Shown piece after piece: positions 57,257 through 64,000 of a DNA stretch of 64,000 nucleotides. The stretch comes from Pimelobacter simplex (GTDB taxonomy: Bacteria; Actinomycetota; Actinomycetes; Propionibacteriales; Nocardioidaceae). The notes under the pieces are model-generated. The model saw only the letters and a list, made by a program, of their open reading frames with translations, ran no database searches and had not been told where the DNA came from. The translations under genes were made by a program, and so were the position numbers. The stretch is taken from positions 658,454-722,453 of the forward strand of contig NZ_FOUK01000001.1 in the NCBI RefSeq assembly GCF_900114845.1, given 5' to 3'. The stretch's first letter is position 1; every line of letters begins with the position of its first letter.

Positions 57257-57317
57257 GTCGTACCGGACAAAACGGTCGTGAAAACGGCTGATCCGCGACC
57301 GTTTTGTCCGGTACGAC
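57257..57317. terminator. Long perfect inverted repeat, probable bidirectional terminator
   Basis: Arms of 22 bases (57257-57278 and 57296-57317) are exactly complementary, with a 17-base loop. The core is TACCGGACAAAACGGTCG. It lies between convergent genes and starts 2 bases after the stop of the wHTH gene. Its length and perfection exceed what termination needs. Confidence 0.8.
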
Positions 57318-57327
57318 AGGAGAGGGG

Positions 57328-58356
57328 TCAGAGGAGCACGAGGTGGAGCAGCTCGTAGCAGCCCCACGCAGCGAGCGCGGCGGCCGGGAAGGTCGACACC
57401 CAGGCGGCGAGGATCGTGCGGGCCATGCCCCAGCGCACGGCGGAGAGCCGCTTGGTGGCGCCGGCGCCCATCACCGCGGAGGTGATGGTGTGGGTGGTTG
57501 AGATCGGCGCGTGGAAGACGAAGGCGGTCGTGTAGAGCACACCGGCGCCGACCGACTCGGCGGCGAAGCCGCGCGGCGGGTCGAGGTGGATGATCTTGCG
57601 GCCGAGGGTCCGCATGATCCGCCAGCCGCCGGCGTAGGTGCCGGCCGAGATGGCGCCGGCCGCGGCGAGCACGACCCAGATCGGCAGCGTCTCGATGTCG
57701 TACGAGCCGGGGTAGGCGATGACGAGCGTCAGCAGGATGACGCCCATCGTCTTCTGGGCGTCCTGCAGGCCGTGGCCGAGCGCGAGCGCGGCGGCGGAGA
57801 CGGTCTGCATGCCGCGGAAGCCGCGGTTGACCTTGTGGGGGTTGCTCTTGCGGAAGATCCACAGGATCGCGGTCATCACCGCGAACGCCGCGAGGAAGCC
57901 GAACAGCGGCGAGACCACCATCGGGATGAGCACCTTCTGCACGATGGTGTCCCACTTGACGCTGACCCCGCCGGCGATCGCGGCGCCGACCAGGCCACCG
58001 ATCAGCGCGTGGCTCGACGACGACGGCAGGCCGAAGTACCAGGTGATCAGGTTCCAGATGATCGCGCCGAGCAGGCCGGCCATGACGATGACCAGCCCGT
58101 GGTGGACGCCCACCTGCAAGGTGCCGTTGGCATCCTCGATGGTGATCACGTCGGCGACGGTCTTGGCGACTTCTTGGCCGAGGAGCGCGCCGATGAAGTT
58201 CATCAGCGCCGCCAGCGTCAGCGCGATCCGCGGCGTGAGCGCCCGGGTCGAGACCGAGGTGGCGATCGCGTTGGCGGCGTCGTGAAATCCGTTGGTGTAG
58301 TCGAACGCCAGGGCGATGACGACCACGGCGATCACGATCGCCAGCGTGAGAGTCAC
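57328..58356 (-). CDS. pit: PiT-family low-affinity inorganic phosphate transporter
   Basis: 342 residues with about 9-10 membrane segments. The family signature occurs twice in inverted copies: DYTNGFHDAANAIATSV near residue 20 and APISTTHTITSAVMG near residue 280, and SSSSHALIGGLVGA sits in the middle. It moves phosphate (often as metal-phosphate) with protons. The GTG starts 4 bases after the DUF47 gene, so they form an operon. Confidence 0.93.
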   Translation of the reverse strand: MTLTLAIVIAVVVIALAFDYTNGFHDAANAIATSVSTRALTPRIALTLAALMNFIGALLGQEVAKTVADVITIEDANGTLQVGVHHGLVIVMAGLLGAIIWNLITWYFGLPSSSSHALIGGLVGAAIAGGVSVKWDTIVQKVLIPMVVSPLFGFLAAFAVMTAILWIFRKSNPHKVNRGFRGMQTVSAAALALGHGLQDAQKTMGVILLTLVIAYPGSYDIETLPIWVVLAAAGAISAGTYAGGWRIMRTLGRKIIHLDPPRGFAAESVGAGVLYTTAFVFHAPISTTHTITSAVMGAGATKRLSAVRWGMARTILAAWVSTFPAAALAAWGCYELLHLVLL

Positions 58357-58360
58357 AGAC

Positions 58361-58978
58361 TCAGCTTTCCTTGACGGCGATCTGCTCGATGGTGTTCGCG
58401 ACCTTCTCGAAGGCGTCGATGGCGCCCTCGAGCGACTCGACGATGTCCTTCAGCTTGAGGATCTCGATCGTCGGGTACTCGCCGGAGAACAGCTTGGCGA
58501 GGGTGCGGCGGTGGTTGCGGTCGCCGGCGTTCTCGAGACGGTTGATCTCGATCCAGTAGTCGTCGAGCGACTGCATCGACTGCAGCCGCGGCATCGCGGC
58601 CGCGGTCAGCTCGGCACAGCGCTGGATGACGTCGACCTGCTCGGACAGCTCGGCGGGCAGCACCTTCACCTCGTACAGCAGGATCAGGTCGACCGCCTCG
58701 TCCATCATGTCCATGATGTCGTCGAGGCCCGACCCGAGGGAGTAGATGTCCTCGCGGTCGAACGGCGTGACGAAGGTGCTGTTGACCTTCTTCACGATCT
58801 CGTGGGTGGTCTCGTCGGCGGCGTGCTCGGCCGCGCGCATGCGCTCGGCGACGTCGGCCTTGTCCGAGGAGTCGGACAGCATCTCCGCGAGGAGCTCGGC
58901 GCCGCCCACGAGGTGCTGGGCGGACTGGGTGAAGAGGTCGTAGAAGGAGGTATCGACCGGACGCAGACGCAGACCCAC
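58361..58978 (-). CDS. DUF47/PhoU-like partner of Pit
   Basis: 205 residues from a GTG at 58978. This start is chosen because GGGAG sits 5 bases upstream and because a TAGCAT box at about 59012-59017 would place transcription after the alternative ATG at 59014. The protein is all-helical with the PhoU-like pattern (AEHAADETTHEIVKKVN, DREDIYSLGSGLDDIMDMMDEA). DUF47 proteins adjoin and regulate Pit transporters. Confidence 0.9.
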   Translation of the reverse strand: MGLRLRPVDTSFYDLFTQSAQHLVGGAELLAEMLSDSSDKADVAERMRAAEHAADETTHEIVKKVNSTFVTPFDREDIYSLGSGLDDIMDMMDEAVDLILLYEVKVLPAELSEQVDVIQRCAELTAAAMPRLQSMQSLDDYWIEINRLENAGDRNHRRTLAKLFSGEYPTIEILKLKDIVESLEGAIDAFEKVANTIEQIAVKES

Positions 58979-59097
58979 ATGGACTCCCGTTGAGGCGGAG
59001 GCGAACGCGCTCATGCTAGGGGGTCACGCGCCGGTGAACGCAACCCGAGGGGTGCCCCGGCCGGTGTGGCTCCGCGCACGTGGCGCGTTGCCGCAGG

Positions 59098-61260
<2,163 letters not shown>

Positions 61261-61363
61261 GTGATCGAGTGTGGCAGTTCCGGGTGAACGCGAGGTGACG
61301 TCGCGGTGCCCGCTCGGGCGAGCACCCCTCCCCACCGAGGTGACTCACGGGTAAGTTGTGCCC

Positions 61364-62425
61364 GTGGACCTGCGAGCGACCATCGAGGGCGGCGCCCTGA
61401 AGACCCTGCTGAGCCTGCCGGCGACGGTGCAGCGCGCGCTGTCCGGGCGCCCGCTCGTCCTCGACGGGCAGACCCTGGCGCCCGACCTCCAGCTGTTGCT
61501 GGGGATGCAGAAGCTCGCCCGCCGCGGCGAGCTCGGCGGCGCCTCGCTCGAGGCCGGCCGGGCCGCGCTGAGCGCCAACGCCGCCCTCGCCGGCGGCCGG
61601 CAGCCCATCGGCGCCGTCCGCGACCTCGTCGTCGCCGGCCTGCCCGCCCGCCACTACCTTCCGCACGGCGCCCACGCGGCCGACCAGGGCACCCCGCTGC
61701 TGCTCTTCTTCCACGGCGGCGGCTTCCTCTACGGCGACCTCGACTCCCACGACGCCCCCTGCCGGGTGCTCGCCGAGGAGTCCGGCGTCCCGGTGCTGGC
61801 GGTGGACTACGGCGTCGGCCCCGAGGCGGCCTTCCCGGCCGCCTTCGACGACGCCGAGGCCGCCCTGCGCTGGGTGCGCGACCACGCGGACGAGCTCGGC
61901 GTCGACCCGGACCGGATCGGCGTCGGCGGCGACTCGGCCGGCGGCAACATCGCCGCCTGGACCGCCATCGCCGCGGCCCGCGACGGCATCCCGCTGGCGT
62001 TCCAGCTGCTCGTCTACCCGTGCACCGACATCGACCGGGACACCGAGAGCCTGCGGCTGTTCGGCGAGGGGCTCTACCTCACCGCCGAGTCGATGGACAT
62101 GTTCACCGCGACCTACCTCACGACCCCCGAGGCGCGTGCGGACGAGCGGGTCAACCTGCTCGACGTCGCCCTGCCTCCCGGGCTCGCGCCGGCGTACGTG
62201 GTGACCGCGGGGTTCGACCCGCTGCGCGACGAGGGCGAGGCCTACGCCCGGCACCTGGTCGAGGCCGGCGCCGAGGTCGAGCTGCGCCGGTTCGTGGACC
62301 AGATCCACGGCTTCCTCAACATCGTCGGCGTGGGCCGGTCCAGCCGGGCCGCCGTCCTCGAGATCGCCGGGCGGCTGCGGGAGCTGGCTACAGCTCGGGG
62401 CGGTACTCGCGCAGCTGACGGGTGA
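61364..62425 (+). CDS. HSL-family alpha/beta hydrolase (esterase/lipase)
   Basis: 353 residues from the GTG at 61364, fixed by TAAGTT 6 bases upstream; a GTG two codons earlier would lie between -10 and transcription start. A helical cap of about 80 residues precedes FHGGG (117-120), S191 in GGDSAGG, a GFDPLRDEG aspartate and QIHGF histidine. It cleaves carboxylic esters. The last 38 bases overlap the convergent membrane protein gene. Confidence 0.92.
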   Translation: MDLRATIEGGALKTLLSLPATVQRALSGRPLVLDGQTLAPDLQLLLGMQKLARRGELGGASLEAGRAALSANAALAGGRQPIGAVRDLVVAGLPARHYLPHGAHAADQGTPLLLFFHGGGFLYGDLDSHDAPCRVLAEESGVPVLAVDYGVGPEAAFPAAFDDAEAALRWVRDHADELGVDPDRIGVGGDSAGGNIAAWTAIAAARDGIPLAFQLLVYPCTDIDRDTESLRLFGEGLYLTAESMDMFTATYLTTPEARADERVNLLDVALPPGLAPAYVVTAGFDPLRDEGEAYARHLVEAGAEVELRRFVDQIHGFLNIVGVGRSSRAAVLEIAGRLRELATARGGTRAADG

Positions 62426-63008
62426 AGTCCGCCGCGTCCACCATCGACCCGTCGACGACGAACGGGTCGAGGTTGCGGCGCGGGAAGCGCACCGCCCACC
62501 CGCTCTCGCCCGGGCGGCCGCTGATCTCGACCTGGGTGCCGGGCTTGCGGAGGTCGAACCGGTAGGTCGTCTCGCCCTGCTCGACGTACACGATGCCGCG
62601 CACGACGCTCACCTCGACCGGCACCACCCGGGTGCGCGCCGCGCCCCACGCCAGACCGATCGTCAGCGCGATCATCACCACGCCGAACGGCGTCGCGATC
62701 TTGCCGTTGAGCAGCGCCAGCAGCGCCACCATCGCGGCCACCACCGCCGTCGCCCCGAGCACCAGCGACAGGATCCGCGGGTCGCTGCCGTCACCGGTCA
62801 GCCGGTCACTGCCCGGCGCCGGGTCGCCGTCGAACAAGGACAGCGAGCCGCCGTCGGCCTCGAGCTGAGCGATCCGCTCCCGCGCCGCCGCCAGCTCACC
62901 GGTCAGCGCCGCGACCTGCGCCTCGGCCTCCTCGCAGCGCCGGAGCAGGTCGTCACGCTCGGTGCGGAGCGACGTCGCCTCGTCGGGCTCTACAGGTCCG
63001 TTCGCCAC
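62388..63008 (-). CDS. Coiled-coil two-TM protein of the paralogue family (copy B)
   Basis: 206 residues. A heptad-rich coiled coil at about 10-50 ([22 protein letters not shown]), two membrane helices (about 79-101 and 105-122) and a beta-rich terminal domain ([49 protein letters not shown]). The terminal domain and helix pair match copies A (36471) and C (62990). The GTG overlaps the end of copy C by 19 bases, so the two are translated together. Function unknown. Confidence 0.8.
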   Translation of the reverse strand: MANGPVEPDEATSLRTERDDLLRRCEEAEAQVAALTGELAAARERIAQLEADGGSLSLFDGDPAPGSDRLTGDGSDPRILSLVLGATAVVAAMVALLALLNGKIATPFGVVMIALTIGLAWGAARTRVVPVEVSVVRGIVYVEQGETTYRFDLRKPGTQVEISGRPGESGWAVRFPRRNLDPFVVDGSMVDAADFTRQLREYRPEL

Positions 63009-64000
63009 TGGCGCAGCGCCTCCAGGAACGTGCGCGGCTCGACCATCCGCGCGTCGATGACCACGGGGGACATGCTCCGGCGCAGGATCAGCACGCGCCA
63101 GTTGCGCTGGCCCGGCGTCCCCGTCTGCTCGATCTTCGTGTTCGGGCTGGTCAGGTCGAACTGGCTGTTCGTGTCGCCCACCGTCACCTTGAGCACGCCC
63201 ACCTCGTCGATGTGGACGCTCCGGGACGAGCTCGACACCTTGAGCGCATAGCCCAGCAGCACCGCCGCCGCCACCGTCAGCGTCGCGCTGAACCCGATGT
63301 CGTCCCACAGGCTGCCCTTGATCGCCATCCGGCCGACGACCGCCGCGCAGGCGAGCGCGACCAGGATCGCGACCGGCGCCAGGCTGCCGTTGCCGCGCTT
63401 GGCGTGGAAGGGGATGGGCTTGGTGGTGGTCTTGGTGGTGAAGGCGGCGACCGGCTGCGGCTGGGGCCCTGGCTCTGGTTCGGGCTCCGGCTCTGGTTCG
63501 GGCTCGGGCTCGATGACTGCCTCGGGCTCCGGCTCCGGCTCTGGTTCGGGCTCCGGCTCGGGCTCGGGCTCGGGCTCGGGCTGGATCTCGTCGGCCTCGT
63601 CCACGAGCTCGGCCGCGGTCCGCATCCGCCACGGCGTCGGCGGCTCCTCGGAGTCCTCGCTCGCCGAGTCGTCGTCCTCGGCGTCGATCAGCTCATCGGT
63701 CTCGTCCGGCACCGACGCGACCTCGGCCACCGGCACCGACCCGGCCGACGCGTGCCACTGCTCGAGCAGGGACGGCGGCCGGTCGTCGTCCGCGATCGCC
63801 GGGGCGTCGGCGGCGGCCGCCTCGACCTCGGACTCGGGCTCCGGCTCGATGACCTCGGGCTCGGCGGGACCGTCCTCCTCGGCGCGCAGACGCGCCCGGA
63901 TCTGGGCCATCTGGGCCGCGACGGAGGTGAAGGAGTCCGACTCCTCGTGCTTCGGCTCAACCTCGGCGATCGGCTCGGGCTCCGCGATCGGCTCGGGCTC
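62990..64000 (-). CDS. Glu-Pro repeat two-TM protein of the paralogue family (copy C), N-terminus beyond window
   Basis: 336 residues are visible; the frame is open to the right edge, so the start is missing. The order is acidic segments with EPEP and IAEPEP repeats, a long Glu-Pro run (about 63474-63594 in DNA), two hydrophobic helices, then the same beta-rich domain as copies A and B ([45 protein letters not shown]). The Glu-Pro stretch is probably a stiff spacer between the cytoplasmic head and the membrane. Coupled to copy B downstream. Function unknown. Confidence 0.8.
   Translation of the reverse strand, partial: EPEPIAEPEPIAEVEPKHEESDSFTSVAAQMAQIRARLRAEEDGPAEPEVIEPEPESEVEAAAADAPAIADDDRPPSLLEQWHASAGSVPVAEVASVPDETDELIDAEDDDSASEDSEEPPTPWRMRTAAELVDEADEIQPEPEPEPEPEPEPEPEPEPEAVIEPEPEPEPEPEPEPGPQPQPVAAFTTKTTTKPIPFHAKRGNGSLAPVAILVALACAAVVGRMAIKGSLWDDIGFSATLTVAAAVLLGYALKVSSSSRSVHIDEVGVLKVTVGDTNSQFDLTSPNTKIEQTGTPGQRNWRVLILRRSMSPVVIDARMVEPRTFLEALRQWRTDL
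63474..63594 (-). repeat. Degenerate hexamer repeat encoding Glu-Pro
   Basis: On the minus strand GAGCC[C/G/A/T]GA[G/A]CC[...] hexamers run for about 120 bases with one interruption (AVIEP). The repeat codes for alternating Glu and Pro inside copy C, and similar shorter runs lie near 63830-63860 and 63965-64000. Length may vary by slippage. Confidence 0.8.

Overview
The window comes from a high-GC actinobacterium, most likely a Nocardioides-type member of the Propionibacteriales. The grounds are the very GC-rich third codon positions, mycofactocin-coupled SDRs, a Nudix/histidine-phosphatase MutT1 close to ppk1, an actinobacterial PHO box and many start codons lying 6-7 bases after a TANNNT box (leaderless transcripts). 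Genus is an inference; no rRNA is present.

Region 1 (1-24.9 kb) is a catabolic supercluster. It holds a divergent partial ethanolamine ammonia-lyase large subunit (eutB), two classical SDRs, a nitrilase-family amidohydrolase, a NodB-fold hydrolase, and three complete ABC importers: RbsBAC-like at 4.5-8.1 kb, BMP/nucleoside-type at 10.1-14.7 kb and RbsBAC-like at 19.5-23.2 kb. Between importers 1 and 2 lies an unusual LuxR-HTH / periplasmic-binding-protein fusion. A translationally coupled TetR pair faces an SDR that has lost its catalytic Ser and Lys. Two mycofactocin-coupled SDRs, a PLP aminotransferase, a RidA protein and an HbpS/GlcG-like protein complete the set. The genes fit uptake and oxidative or hydrolytic breakdown of small nitrogen-containing alcohols, amides or nucleosides; the substrate is unknown.

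Region 2 (24.9-38.1 kb) is mixed housekeeping: MarR/MMPL divergon, tRNA-Phe, tRNA-Glu, tRNA-Asp, OhrR facing a sulfurtransferase across a clear operator, a small metallopeptidase, a crcB pair, an anti-sigma-like ATPase behind a sigma-B-type promoter, NDH-2, thioesterase, GNAT and Zur.

Region 3 (38.1-42.7 kb) is an AT-richer island beside tRNA-Lys. It encodes a signal-peptide protein, an ABC ATPase, two multi-spanning membrane proteins, a small basic protein, an unknown protein and a lipoprotein. The layout resembles an ABC-linked secreted-peptide or bacteriocin-like locus, but no family is recognised with certainty.

Region 4 (43.0-49.5 kb) holds a CPBP protease / NAD-binding / stand-alone sigma-region-2 operon divergent from a MerR-DICT regulator, then an SDR, an esterase and a Baeyer-Villiger monooxygenase that form a plausible alcohol-to-ketone-to-ester-to-acid module. 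Region 5 (49.8-61.3 kb) is a cold-shock gene followed by a phosphate hub: mutT1, PHO box, pstSCAB, an atypical response-regulator-like protein, pit with its DUF47 partner, and ppk1. The right end (61.3-64 kb) has a second HSL-type esterase and two of three window-resident paralogues of an uncharacterised two-TM protein family.
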